From NCBI RefSeq assembly GCF_003014555.1, contig NZ_PYGE01000002.1, forward strand, positions 124,001-188,000: DNA of 64,000 bases. Reading direction: 5' to 3'. The position numbers and the translations under genes were made by a program. Below, one piece after another: positions 8,011 to 18,521 of the stretch (the stretch's first letter is position 1; each line of letters begins with the position of its first letter). Source of the stretch: Haloactinopolyspora alba (lineage in GTDB: Bacteria; Actinomycetota; Actinomycetes; Jiangellales; Jiangellaceae). The notes beneath the pieces were generated by a model. It was not told where the DNA came from, made no database searches, and worked only from the letters and a program-made list of their open reading frames with translations.

Positions 8011-8057
8011 TCGTCGACGATCCACCACACCATGGTGTGGCAAACCGTTGATGATCA
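8008..8057. terminator. TGATC-type hairpin between LLM gene and pepN
   Basis: The outer arms TGATCGTCGACG (8008-8019) and CGTTGATGATCA (8046-8057) pair through two G-U wobbles. Inside lies a perfect 16-bp palindrome CCACACCATGGTGTGG (8025-8040). It lies between convergent genes and starts with the LLM gene's own stop codon. Confidence 0.65.
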
Positions 8058-8067
8058 TGCGGACAGG

Positions 8068-10623
<2,556 letters not shown>

Positions 10624-10807
10624 GGCCCTGATCCTGACAGAACATCGGTGTGCCGCGCCGCGAGATGCCCGTGTGCCACGCCGCGAGACGTGGTACTGCC
10701 CCGTCGCGGGACGTCGGCGTGCGCCGCGGCGGGACGGGAATCACCGGCCGTGGGTCGTCGGTTGTGCCCGGCAGAGACCGAATCGAGACGAGATCGAGGG
10801 ACCGCGA

Positions 10808-11467
10808 ATGACGGACGCAACGTCGGTGAACGACGTCACCGGCAACGAGACCACGGCGGTGGACTTCTGGTTCGACCCCGTCTGCCCGTGGGCGTGGATG
10901 ACCTCGCGGTGGATGCTCGAGGTGGTGGGCGTGCGGCCGGTGACGGTGAACTGGCACGTGATGTCGCTGTCCTACCTCAACTCCGACCGTGACCTCGGCG
11001 AGGAGTACAACACCCTGATGGAGCGGGCGTGGGGGCCGGTGCGGGTCGCCGTCGCGGCCGAGCAGCAGCACGGCCCGGAGTACCTGCGTCCGCTGTACGA
11101 CGCGCTCGGCGAGCGCATCCACGTGCAGGACCGCGTCGCCAAGGGCGCGGACCGCGACTACCGGCCCATCATCGCCGAGGCTCTCGACGAGGTCGGACTG
11201 CCGGCGGAGCTGCTCGAGTACGCCGACCGGGACGACTACGACGAACGGCTGCGCGAGAGCCACCACGCCGGCATGGACCAGGTCGGCATGGAGGTCGGCA
11301 CGCCGGTCATCGCCGTCGACGGCTACGCGTTCTTCGGCCCGGTCGTCTCGCCGGCCCCGAAGGGCGAGGAGGCCGGCCGGGTGTGGGACGGCGTGCGGGC
11401 TCTGGCGTCCTACGACGGGTTCTTCGAGCTCAAGCGCACACGCACCCGTGAGCCGATCTTCGAATGA
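10808..11467 (+). CDS. DsbA-like thioredoxin-fold protein, Rv2466c family
   Basis: 219 residues. The segment VDFWFDPVCPWAWMTSRWM and the later GTPVIAVDGYAFFGPVVSP place it in the DsbA/FrnE-like group that includes M. tuberculosis Rv2466c, a mycothiol-dependent nitroreductase. The family's CPWC redox pair is CPWA here, so only the first cysteine remains: a disulfide cannot form within the motif and a monothiol, mycothiol-linked mechanism is implied. GAGGG stands 8 bases before ATG 10808. Its neighbours pepN, rpiB and nei1 repeat the mycobacterial order. Confidence 0.87.
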   Translation: MTDATSVNDVTGNETTAVDFWFDPVCPWAWMTSRWMLEVVGVRPVTVNWHVMSLSYLNSDRDLGEEYNTLMERAWGPVRVAVAAEQQHGPEYLRPLYDALGERIHVQDRVAKGADRDYRPIIAEALDEVGLPAELLEYADRDDYDERLRESHHAGMDQVGMEVGTPVIAVDGYAFFGPVVSPAPKGEEAGRVWDGVRALASYDGFFELKRTRTREPIFE

Positions 11468-11518
11468 TCTGCAGCGAGGTGGCGGCGACGGACGCCGGCA
11501 CCCCATGAGGCACACTTG

Positions 11519-12004
11519 ATGCCCATGCGTGTGCACGTCGGCTCCGACCATGCCGGGTACGAGGTCAAGAACGGGCTCGTCGAAGCGTTGCGCGAACGGG
11601 GGCACGAGGTCATCGACCACGGTCCGTTCGAGTACGACGCCGACGACGACTATCCGGCGTTCTGCCTCCGCGCCGCCGAGGCGGTGGCCGCCGACGGCGA
11701 GAGCCGTGGCGTGGTGATCGGCGGGTCCGGGAACGGCGAGCAGATGGCGGCGAACAAGGTGCGCGGCATCCGGGCGGCGCTCGCCTGGTCGCAGGAGACC
11801 GCGCAGTTGGCGCGTAAGCACAACAACGCCCAGGTGGTCTCCGTCGGCGCGCGTATGCACCCGCTGGAGGACATCGTGACGTTCGTGGAGGTGTTCCTGA
11901 GCACGCCCTACTCGGGGGACGAGCGGCACGGCCGCCGGGTGGACATGCTCAGCCGGTACGAGGAGACGGGCGAGCTGCCCCCTCTGTCCGGCGTGAGCCA
12001 CTAG
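11519..12004 (+). CDS. rpiB: Ribose-5-phosphate isomerase B
   Basis: 161 residues of the RpiB/LacA/LacB fold, interconverting ribose-5-phosphate and ribulose-5-phosphate. GSDHAG opens the protein. GGSGNGEQMAANK carries Glu in place of the catalytic Cys of E. coli RpiB, as reported for the M. tuberculosis enzyme, and HNNAQVVSVGAR follows. A GAGG site lies 8 bases before ATG 11519; the ATG at 11525 is an alternative start. It lies 51 bases after the Rv2466c-like gene. Confidence 0.93.
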   Translation: MPMRVHVGSDHAGYEVKNGLVEALRERGHEVIDHGPFEYDADDDYPAFCLRAAEAVAADGESRGVVIGGSGNGEQMAANKVRGIRAALAWSQETAQLARKHNNAQVVSVGARMHPLEDIVTFVEVFLSTPYSGDERHGRRVDMLSRYEETGELPPLSGVSH

Positions 12005-12170
12005 AACGCGGCGGCAGGCGGGTCGACTCGAGCTTCTCGAGCGCCTGCGCCAGCTGCGACTCGTCCGGGCGGGACACGTCCCGTGAGCGGGTCGCGCGCG
12101 ACACGGTGACCTGCGAGCGGCGATCCACCTGGTCCAGCTTGCGGTCGTTGCGCTTGTCCCGATCGGCCAT
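11949..12170 (-). CDS. Possible small hypothetical protein
   Basis: A 73-residue reading frame starts with ATG at 12170 and ends inside the 3' end of rpiB on the opposite strand. The first 50 residues are charged and helix-like (KRNDRKLDQVDRR, SQLAQALEKLE); the last part is forced by rpiB. It fills the otherwise empty 180 bases between rpiB and the glycosylase gene. No family is recognised and it could be chance. Confidence 0.3.
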   Translation of the reverse strand: MADRDKRNDRKLDQVDRRSQVTVSRATRSRDVSRPDESQLAQALEKLESTRLPPRSSGSRRTEGAARPSPRTG

Positions 12171-12184
12171 GGAAGGGACAGTAC

Positions 12185-12988
12185 GTGCCCGAGGGGCATA
12201 CGATCCACCGGCTCGCCCGCAGCCTGCGTGCGGTGTTCGCGGGCGAGCCGGTCTCCGTCACCAGCCCGCAGGGGCGCTTCGCCGACGGCGCCGCCGTCGT
12301 CGACGGGGTGCCGCTGCGGGCGACGGACGCGCACGGCAAACACCTGTTCCTCGGTTTCGAGGACGACCGCTGGGTGCACGTCCATCTGGGCCTGTACGGG
12401 AGGTTCGACATCGTCGAGCAGCCGCCCGGTCCGCCCCGCGGCGCCGTGCGGATGCGGATGGCGGCGCCGTCGGCCCACGCCGACCTGCGCGGCCCCACGG
12501 CCTGCGAGGTGCTCGACGAGTCCGTGAAGGCGTCCATCGGCGCGCGGCTCGGGCCGGACCCGCTGCGTGGCGACGACCCGGAGCCGGCGCTGCGGCGCAT
12601 CGGCGGCAGCCGGTCGCCGATCGGCGTGCTGCTGATGGACCAGTCCGTCGTCGCGGGCGTCGGCAACGTGTACCGCGCGGAGGTGCTGTTCCGTGCCGGC
12701 ATCGACCCCGCCCGGCCGGGGCGCTCGGTGCCCGGCGACGTGCTGCACGGCATCTGGACCGACCTGGTGGGGCTGATGACCGCGGGTGAACGCACCGGGC
12801 GGATCGACACGGTCCGCCCGGAGCACGAGCCGGAGGCCATGGGCAGGGAGCCGCGCGTCGACGACCACGGCGGCGAGGTCTACGTGTACCGGCGCGGGGG
12901 ACGCCCGTGCCACGTCTGCGCCACCCCGGTCGCGAGCGGGACCGCCGCGGCGCGGAACACCTTCTGGTGCCCGCACTGTCAGCGCTGA
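12185..12988 (+). CDS. Fpg/Nei-family DNA glycosylase (Nei1-like)
   Basis: 267 residues. MPEGHT at the N-terminus supplies the catalytic Pro-2/Glu-3 of bifunctional Fpg/Nei glycosylase-lyases, which excise oxidised pyrimidines and nick the abasic site. A helix-two-turns-helix region (DQSVVAGVGNVYRAEVL) follows. The C-terminal zinc finger has CHVC and CPHC pairs ahead of a terminal QR. The opening residues and the position after rpiB match mycobacterial Nei1 (Rv2464c). The start is GTG 12185, with AAGGGA upstream. Confidence 0.92.
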   Translation: MPEGHTIHRLARSLRAVFAGEPVSVTSPQGRFADGAAVVDGVPLRATDAHGKHLFLGFEDDRWVHVHLGLYGRFDIVEQPPGPPRGAVRMRMAAPSAHADLRGPTACEVLDESVKASIGARLGPDPLRGDDPEPALRRIGGSRSPIGVLLMDQSVVAGVGNVYRAEVLFRAGIDPARPGRSVPGDVLHGIWTDLVGLMTAGERTGRIDTVRPEHEPEAMGREPRVDDHGGEVYVYRRGGRPCHVCATPVASGTAAARNTFWCPHCQR

Positions 12989-13039
12989 GCTCGGCCGACC
13001 GGCGGATGCATGTTACTGCATTGTGCGCACCGCAGGCGC

Positions 13040-13045
13040 TAGTGT
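13040..13045 (+). promoter_or_regulatory. -10 box TAGTGT, leaderless start
   Basis: TAGTGT, then 7 bases, then GTG 13053. No ribosome site is visible, so transcription probably begins at the start codon. Confidence 0.5.
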
Positions 13046-13052
13046 CGCCACC

Positions 13053-14156
13053 GTGACGACCCGACCGGACGCTGTGCTCGGGCAGATCGCCGCGGCGGCC
13101 TCTGGGCGTCCCGCTGGTGCCCTCGGCCGGCGTCTGGCCCGCGAGCCGGTCGTCCTGGTGGCGTTGCTGGTGCTCACGCTGCTGCTCGGCACGGCACTCG
13201 TGTACGACCGGGAATGGATGTCCGCCGCCGCGTTGGCGTTGCCGCTGCTGGTGGGCGGGCTTTTCCTGTCCGTGCGCGCGCTGGCGTGGGTGATCGCCGC
13301 GGCCGCGGGCTGTCTGCTCGCCACGGTGGTGACGGTCGACGTCGACGCCCGGTTCGCGGGGGCCGCGGTCGTCGTGCTGATCACCGCCGCGGTCTCCGCC
13401 GGCCTGGCGCGCTCGCGGGCGCGGCTGGGGCTCAAGGGCACCATGGGCGACTCGATGCTCGTCGACCTGCGCGACCGGCTGACCGCGCAGGGCCGCATGC
13501 CCGACCTGCCCCGAGGGTGGGCCGAGCAACTGGTCCACCGCTCAGCCGAGCGCGCCAGCTTCTCCGGCGACTTCGTCGTGTCGACCCGCTCGGCCGACGG
13601 CAGCGTCCTCGAGGTGGCACTGGTGGACGTCTCCGGCAAGGGACACGGCGCGGGAACACGGGCACTGCTGCTGTCGGGCGCGTTCGGCGGTCTGCTGGGC
13701 TCGTTGCCACCCGAGCAGTTCCTGCCGGCGGCCAACGCCTACCTGCTGCGGCAGAACTGGCCGGAGGGCTTCGCCACGGCGGTGCACCTGGTCGTCGACC
13801 TCGCGTCCGGGGAGTTCGAGGTCCGGTCGGCCGGGCATCCGCCGGCCATCCACTTCCACGCCGGCTCGGGGCGGTGGACGACGCTCGACACCGAGGGCGG
13901 CCTGCTGGGCGTGTTCGAGAAGGACGTGTACGAGCCGGCGACCGGCCGGCTGCGGCCCGGAGACGCGTTGATGCTCTACACCGACGGTCTGGTCGAGGCG
14001 CCGCGCCGTGACCTCGTCGACGGCATCGACAAGCTGCAAGGCGAGGCGGAACGCCTGGTCACACGCGGGTTCCGGGACGGCGCGAACAAGCTCATCGACG
14101 CCGTCGCCTCCTCGGACGCCGACGACCGCGCGCTGCTGCTGCTCTGGCGGACGTGA
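13053..14156 (+). CDS. Membrane-anchored PP2C/SpoIIE-type phosphatase
   Basis: 367 residues. Four or so hydrophobic segments fill residues 30-125, followed by a cytosolic PPM phosphatase domain. Metal-binding and catalytic motifs are visible: GDFVV, VDVSGKGHGAGTRALLLSGAF, SAGHPPAIHF and LMLYTDGLVEA. Such proteins dephosphorylate anti-anti-sigma factors in partner-switching pathways, but no antagonist gene is adjacent. GTG 13053 is chosen on the leaderless promoter; the upstream open frame has no homology. A strong hairpin follows. Confidence 0.88.
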   Translation: MTTRPDAVLGQIAAAASGRPAGALGRRLAREPVVLVALLVLTLLLGTALVYDREWMSAAALALPLLVGGLFLSVRALAWVIAAAAGCLLATVVTVDVDARFAGAAVVVLITAAVSAGLARSRARLGLKGTMGDSMLVDLRDRLTAQGRMPDLPRGWAEQLVHRSAERASFSGDFVVSTRSADGSVLEVALVDVSGKGHGAGTRALLLSGAFGGLLGSLPPEQFLPAANAYLLRQNWPEGFATAVHLVVDLASGEFEVRSAGHPPAIHFHAGSGRWTTLDTEGGLLGVFEKDVYEPATGRLRPGDALMLYTDGLVEAPRRDLVDGIDKLQGEAERLVTRGFRDGANKLIDAVASSDADDRALLLLWRT

Positions 14157-14167
14157 CCCTCTGCCCA

Positions 14168-14238
14168 CCCCTCTCCCATGATCATCGGCACTTTGCCGCC
14201 ATATAGGCCGGAAAGTGCCGATGATCATGGGAGAGGGG
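14168..14238. terminator. 27-bp perfect inverted repeat between PP2C and hydrolase genes
   Basis: Arms 14168-14194 and 14212-14238 are fully complementary, and the loop is 17 bases. The core is TGATCATCGGCACTTT. The stop of the minus-strand hydrolase (TGA, 14225-14227) is part of one arm. It is the longest member of the TGATC hairpin family here and works in both directions. Confidence 0.8.
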
Positions 14239-15070
14239 GAGTGGCGCGGTCGGCCAGCTCGGTCACCGCGGTGATCAGCTCGGCACCGTCGAGCAGCGCG
14301 CGGTCGTTGTGCCCGGCCCCGGCCACGGCGACCTGGTCGACGGGTCCGGCCGCCGCCGCGGCGACGTCGCGGCTCTGCTCGGGCGGGACGATCGCGTCCG
14401 CCGTGCCGTAGACGACCGTCGTCGGCACGTCGACGCCGCTGACGGCCTCGGCGACCGGATACCGATCACGCAGCAGCAGGCCGACCGGCACGAACGGGTA
14501 GTGCCGCTGCCCCACGGCGGCCAGCTCGACGAACGGCGAGCGCAGCAGGAGACCCGCGGGCGGATGCTCGGTGGCCAGCTCCGCGACCACGCCACAGCCG
14601 AGGCTTTCGCCGAAGTAGAGCAGCGCGTCCTGGTCGACGCCGGCCTCCTCCACCAGGTACCGGCGGGCGGCGCGTACGTCACGCGCCAGGCCGTCCTCGC
14701 TCGGCTCGCCCGGATTGCCGCCGTACCCGCGGTAGTCGAACAGCAGGACGTCGAAGCCCGCCCTCGCGAGCGCGGCGGCCAACAGCGCCCGCCCGGACCG
14801 GTTCCCGCCGTTGCCGTTGGCGACCAGGACGGTCATGTCCCGGCGCTGTGTTGTGGCGGTGACGTGCCACGCGCCCAGCTCGAGACCGTCGGCCGTCGTC
14901 AGCGTGACGTCGCGGGCCCCCGGGAGGACCTCGCCGGCCGGCGGGGGCGGCGAGCGGTCCGGCAGATAGATCAGGTGCCGCTGCAGCGCCCACACCAGGG
15001 TGAGCAGCACGACCGTCAGGATGAGCACGATCGCGGCCACACGGAGCGCGAGAACGCCGCCGGACGACAT
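14225..15070 (-). CDS. Membrane-anchored alpha/beta hydrolase
   Basis: 281 residues. One N-terminal transmembrane helix (about 8-30) is followed by an alpha/beta-hydrolase domain with nucleophile elbow GESLG, oxyanion region VLVANGNGGNRSG, acid in YGTADAIVPP and His in GAGHNDR. It resembles the ABHD13/Bem46-like group, probably facing the cell surface. The substrate is unknown. It runs convergently to the PP2C gene and shares a terminator with it. Confidence 0.85.
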   Translation of the reverse strand: MSSGGVLALRVAAIVLILTVVLLTLVWALQRHLIYLPDRSPPPPAGEVLPGARDVTLTTADGLELGAWHVTATTQRRDMTVLVANGNGGNRSGRALLAAALARAGFDVLLFDYRGYGGNPGEPSEDGLARDVRAARRYLVEEAGVDQDALLYFGESLGCGVVAELATEHPPAGLLLRSPFVELAAVGQRHYPFVPVGLLLRDRYPVAEAVSGVDVPTTVVYGTADAIVPPEQSRDVAAAAAGPVDQVAVAGAGHNDRALLDGAELITAVTELADRATPPLP

Positions 15071-15102
15071 ACCGCCAGTGTGGCCCCGCGGCGGCGCCGG
15101 AG

Positions 15103-15738
15103 TCAGGCGTCCTCGAGCTGCCAGCGCCCGCCCTCGTCGTCACGGTCGCGGTAGCGCCGCACCAGCCGGTCGGCCAGGACGCCGACGACGACGCCTCCGG
15201 CCAGGGCGGGGAGCGTCCACGAGCCGACGGTCTCCGCGTCGGCCGACCCCGGCAGGCTCACCGGGGCGGCGGCCTCTCGTTGTGCCGACGTGCTCGACCC
15301 GCGTACGCCAAGGCGCTCCAGCAGGCTGCGGAGCTCGTCCGGGTTCGGCGCGAGGTGCCAGACGCCCTGCGCGCCGAAGCCGACGTCGCCGTCGTGGGAC
15401 TGCTGGGTGTGGATCCAGACCTCGCCGTCGGGCTCGAACAGGATGCGGTCCATCCGCCAGACCCGGACGTCGTGGATCAGCCAGGTCACCCTGATCTGCC
15501 GGCCTCCCGGGCTCATGTTCGTGCCCGTCGGCGCGCCGGGCTCGGCGGACGGTGTCCGGTCGAGGGCCCTCGACAGCAGGTCGTAGTCGTCGTCCGTCGT
15601 GTGCAACGAGGCCGTGGCTCCGCTCTCGGGCGAGACGATCAGCACGCTCGTCGGCCCGCCGGCAGCCGCCGATCCGGACGAGAGCGCCACGATGCCGAGG
15701 ACGGTGCCGACGAGGACGGCCAGGCGGGATCCGCGCAT
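15103..15738 (-). CDS. Secreted, C-terminally anchored protein of unknown function
   Basis: 211 residues with a cleavable-looking signal peptide (first ~28, ending SGSAAAGG) and a C-terminal membrane helix near 172-190, followed by a basic/acidic tail. The middle, including IHDVRVWRMDRILFEPDGEVWIHT, matches no family I recognise. AAGGAG stands 6 bases before ATG 15738. It follows the sigma/anti-sigma pair on the same strand, so it may be a target or partner of that system. Confidence 0.75.
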   Translation of the reverse strand: MRGSRLAVLVGTVLGIVALSSGSAAAGGPTSVLIVSPESGATASLHTTDDDYDLLSRALDRTPSAEPGAPTGTNMSPGGRQIRVTWLIHDVRVWRMDRILFEPDGEVWIHTQQSHDGDVGFGAQGVWHLAPNPDELRSLLERLGVRGSSTSAQREAAAPVSLPGSADAETVGSWTLPALAGGVVVGVLADRLVRRYRDRDDEGGRWQLEDA

Positions 15739-15785
15739 GAATGCTCCTTGGTGTGGACTGCGTACCCCGCCTACACCGTCCGCGG

Positions 15786-16529
15786 CTATCCGGTTCCGGT
15801 GACCGACTTCTCCGCGACGGCGACGGCCTGCCGGCGGTCGAGTCCCTCCAGTCGCAGCGTGACGCCGTCGACCTGCCAGACGAGCGTGGGGCCGGCGGTG
15901 CGTGCGGACGCGTCGCGGGGCTGACCGTTCTCGTCGAGAAGCACCAGCGCGTGCGGTTTGGCGAACCACAACGCCTGCGCTCCGGCGATGTCGACGAACT
16001 GTGCCGACTCCTCGATGACCGCGGTCTTCATGAACCGGGGAGCGAGCGGGCCGTCGAACTCGTCGAGTCGTACGGTCGCGTCCCCGTCGTTCCAGGTCAG
16101 GGTGAGCAGCCGCCGGTCGTCGGACACCTGGGCGCCGTCGGGTGCTCCGAGCCCTTCCGGCACCACCGGATCGAAGCCGACGAGCTCGCGCGCCGTCCGC
16201 AGGGTCAGGTCCGTGTCGGCTTCCGGAGGCGCGGGGGCCGACGACTCCGCCGGTCCGGGGCGGACGACGACCCCGCCGAATCCGAACCACTCCGCAACCG
16301 TCGCTCGAACCGGCGGCGTCAGGGCGAGGGCCACCAGGAGCGCGAGCGCGGCGGCGGCCACCCGGGCTCCGGCGTGACGCATCAGGGGGCGCCGCTGGGC
16401 GGTGGCGGGCGCGGGCTCGTCGGCGATGCGCTCCAGCACCGATGCGGCGGTCGCGTCGGGGTCGGGCGCCGGCACCTGCAGCGTGGCACCCAGCGACCGC
16501 AGCTCGCCGGTGAGCGTGTCGTCATTCAT
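15786..16529 (-). CDS. Putative anti-sigma factor / membrane regulator
   Basis: 247 residues with one transmembrane helix around 55-75 between a short cytosolic N-terminus and a ~170-residue outer domain. The outer domain carries DUF4367-like features (ELVGFDPVVPEGLG, LRLEGLDRRQAVAVAEKS). Its ATG overlaps the sigma gene stop by 8 bases, the usual arrangement for a membrane anti-sigma that holds its ECF sigma until an envelope signal arrives. No zinc-binding HxxxCxxC motif is seen. Confidence 0.78.
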   Translation of the reverse strand: MNDDTLTGELRSLGATLQVPAPDPDATAASVLERIADEPAPATAQRRPLMRHAGARVAAAALALLVALALTPPVRATVAEWFGFGGVVVRPGPAESSAPAPPEADTDLTLRTARELVGFDPVVPEGLGAPDGAQVSDDRRLLTLTWNDGDATVRLDEFDGPLAPRFMKTAVIEESAQFVDIAGAQALWFAKPHALVLLDENGQPRDASARTAGPTLVWQVDGVTLRLEGLDRRQAVAVAEKSVTGTG

Positions 16530-17049
16530 GGTCCACCTCCCGGGTTGGCGACGGCTCGTCCTGTGCGGACGGCTCGTCCAGCCAGCTGTGCAGCCGGCGC
16601 AGCGCCCGGTGCAGCCTCGACTTGACCGTCCCGCGCCGCCAGCCCAGCACCCTGGCTGTCTCCTGCTCGTCCAGATCGAGGAAGTAGCGGCAGAGCACCA
16701 CCCGTTGTTGCGGCTCCGGCAGCTTCCGGACGGCGTCGAGCAGCTCCGCGCGGCGTTCCTTGGACAGCGTCTCCGATGCCGGGTCGGCGGTCGGGTCGAT
16801 GCTGAAGCCGGACGGGTCGGCGACGGCGGAGCGTTCGGTCGCGAGCCGGCGACGGGTGCTCGCCCGGGCTGCGTTCTTCGCCTCGTTCATGACGATGCGC
16901 AGCAACCACGGCCGGAACGGCGCGCCGTCGCGGAACGAGTCCATGTTCCGATAGGCCTTCACGAAGGCCAGTTGCACGACGTCGTCGGCGTCCGCGCCGG
17001 CGCCGACCAGCACGGCGGTCCGGTGGGCCTGCGCCGCGTAACGACGCAC
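16522..17049 (-). CDS. ECF-type RNA polymerase sigma factor, N-terminus disturbed
   Basis: 175 residues from GTG 17049. Sigma region 2 (DADDVVQLAFVKAYRNMDSF, FRPWLLRIVMNEAKN) and region 4 (LPEPQQRVVLCRYFLDLDEQETA, GTVKSRLHRALRRL) are present. The same frame continues upstream to give the normal ECF beginning (DQAAIARVRAGDREAYAVLV), but no ATG or GTG is available there. A GTG at 17165 lies in another frame and would join it if one G were added at the run 17140-17143. So either the gene carries a real frameshift or the sequence has an indel. The next gene overlaps its stop. Confidence 0.75.
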   Translation of the reverse strand: MRRYAAQAHRTAVLVGAGADADDVVQLAFVKAYRNMDSFRDGAPFRPWLLRIVMNEAKNAARASTRRRLATERSAVADPSGFSIDPTADPASETLSKERRAELLDAVRKLPEPQQRVVLCRYFLDLDEQETARVLGWRRGTVKSRLHRALRRLHSWLDEPSAQDEPSPTREVDHE

Positions 17050-17214
17050 GAGGACGGCGTACGCCTCCCGGTCTCCGGCGCGTACGCGAGCGATGGCGGC
17101 CTGGTCCGCGGCCTCTGGGTCGTCGGTGATGAGGGCCCACCCCGGGTCTCGTGTGGCAGCTGCACCCTTCCTACACCGCGTGTCCGGTGCGGGTTCCGGT
17201 TGCAGGTTCGGAAT

Positions 17215-17997
17215 TCAGCTACGGTTCCGAGCCTGGACGGCGACGTAGGCGGCGGTGGCGTCGTCGTGCCTCTTGACCCGGCGCCCGTGCGGCCCGCGTG
17301 GGTCTCTGCCGAGGTGGGTGGCCTCGGCGGCCCGGACCTGCCCGACGACCGCGTCCGGCCCGTCGTCGGCCAGCGCGTCGAGCAGCTGCGGCCAGTCGCC
17401 GAGCCCGAGCAGTTCGACGTAGCGCGCCACGCCGTCGCTGACCAGCGCGAACCGCCGTACGTCGTTGAGCGGAACCGACCCGGTGCGAGCCTGGTACGCG
17501 GCCTCGGCCGACGTGGACGCGACCCAGAATCCGTCCGGCCGGTTGCGCCGCGCCGCGACGGCGTCGACCGAGTACTCGGGCAGATGATCCAGACGGGCGT
17601 CGGTGACGCAGGAGACGGTGCCGGCGACGTCCAGGAGCACGGCCGAATCGGCGAGGACGAGGTAGTCGAGCATGTCGTCCCGGACGCGGGCGAGCGCGAC
17701 CGTGGACGACGGGCTATCCGGATTGTCCAGGTCGCAGCCCGATCCGTGCTCGTCGCGCACGCCGGCGATCGCGGTGGCGAGGACGTCCGGCAACGGCGCC
17801 TGCGTGCCGAGCGTCAGCGGACGGCACAGCCGCGCGGCGAGGCGTTCGACCAGCCAGCGGACCTTGTGCCGGCAGCCGCTGTCGACCCCGGGTGGCGCGG
17901 TGGCGCCGTCCAGGACCACCACCCAGGACGGTCCGGCGACGACGAGGTCCTCGTTGACGCCACCCGGCGCCGGCTGGCTGCTGAAGGTCACCTGCAC
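17215..17997 (-). CDS. PP2C-like phosphatase domain protein
   Basis: 260 residues resembling PP2C phosphatases: NEDLVV near the start, VVLDGATAP (metal-binding Asp-Gly), a STVALAR strand, RRFALVSDGVARYVE (a later metal site) and KRHDDATAAYVAV at the end. No membrane segment, so it is cytosolic. Start GTG at 17997 opens MQVTFSSQPAPGGVNED, typical of a short-form family in actinomycetes whose targets are unknown. It lies between the sigma gene and the divergent GrpB remnant. Confidence 0.78.
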   Translation of the reverse strand: MQVTFSSQPAPGGVNEDLVVAGPSWVVVLDGATAPPGVDSGCRHKVRWLVERLAARLCRPLTLGTQAPLPDVLATAIAGVRDEHGSGCDLDNPDSPSSTVALARVRDDMLDYLVLADSAVLLDVAGTVSCVTDARLDHLPEYSVDAVAARRNRPDGFWVASTSAEAAYQARTGSVPLNDVRRFALVSDGVARYVELLGLGDWPQLLDALADDGPDAVVGQVRAAEATHLGRDPRGPHGRRVKRHDDATAAYVAVQARNRS

Positions 17998-18061
17998 GGT
18001 CTTGTCACCTGCGTCGTCGTTCGGAGCGGGGCGCAGTCAGCCTACGTTCGAGGCAGGACGT

Positions 18062-18067
18062 TAGCCT
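18062..18067 (+). promoter_or_regulatory. -10 box TAGCCT before the GrpB remnant
   Basis: TAGCCT, 7 bases, then ATG 18075: the leaderless layout again, preserved even though the gene behind it is broken. Confidence 0.45.
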
Positions 18068-18074
18068 GTCGCGC

Positions 18075-18466
18075 ATGGCGATTCGCGTCACCGACCACGA
18101 CCCCTCCTGGGCCGAGCGGGCCGCGACGGCGTGCGACGACGTCACCGCGGCGTTGCCCGGCGTGTTCGACGCCATCGAGCACATCGGGAGCACGGCCGTT
18201 CCCGGGCTGGCAGCCAACCCGTCATCGACATGATGGCGTCGACGCCGGACCTCGACACGGTGGCCGCGCGCGAGGCCGCGCTGGTCGAGGTGGGCTACCA
18301 ACGGTTCGACACCGGCATGCCGAACCGCCTGTTCTATCGGCGCGGCGCCGACGGGCGGCGTACCCATCATCTGCACGTGGTGACCAAGACAGGGCTGATC
18401 CAGGAGCTCGTCGACGCCGCCCGCGCCGAGCGCGGGCTGGCCTCGGTGCCGGTCTGGGAGGAGTGA
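18075..18466 (+). pseudogene. GrpB-family nucleotidyltransferase-like remnant
   Basis: The first 47 codons give a normal GrpB start ending IEHIGSTAVPGLAAN. The frame then hits TGA at 18232. Adding one base near 18215-18220 restores PVIDMMASTPDLD and the C-terminal part. A second lesion is visible: HHLHVVT runs straight into KTGLIQELVDAARAERG, whereas family members carry tens of residues between these two segments. A frameshift plus an internal deletion indicates a dead gene. Length is about 130 codons against roughly 170-190 normally. Confidence 0.75.
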
Positions 18467-18521
18467 GCACGGTGCCGAGCGGTGCACGGCACGTCCCATT
18501 CACAGCGACGGGGAGCGTGAG

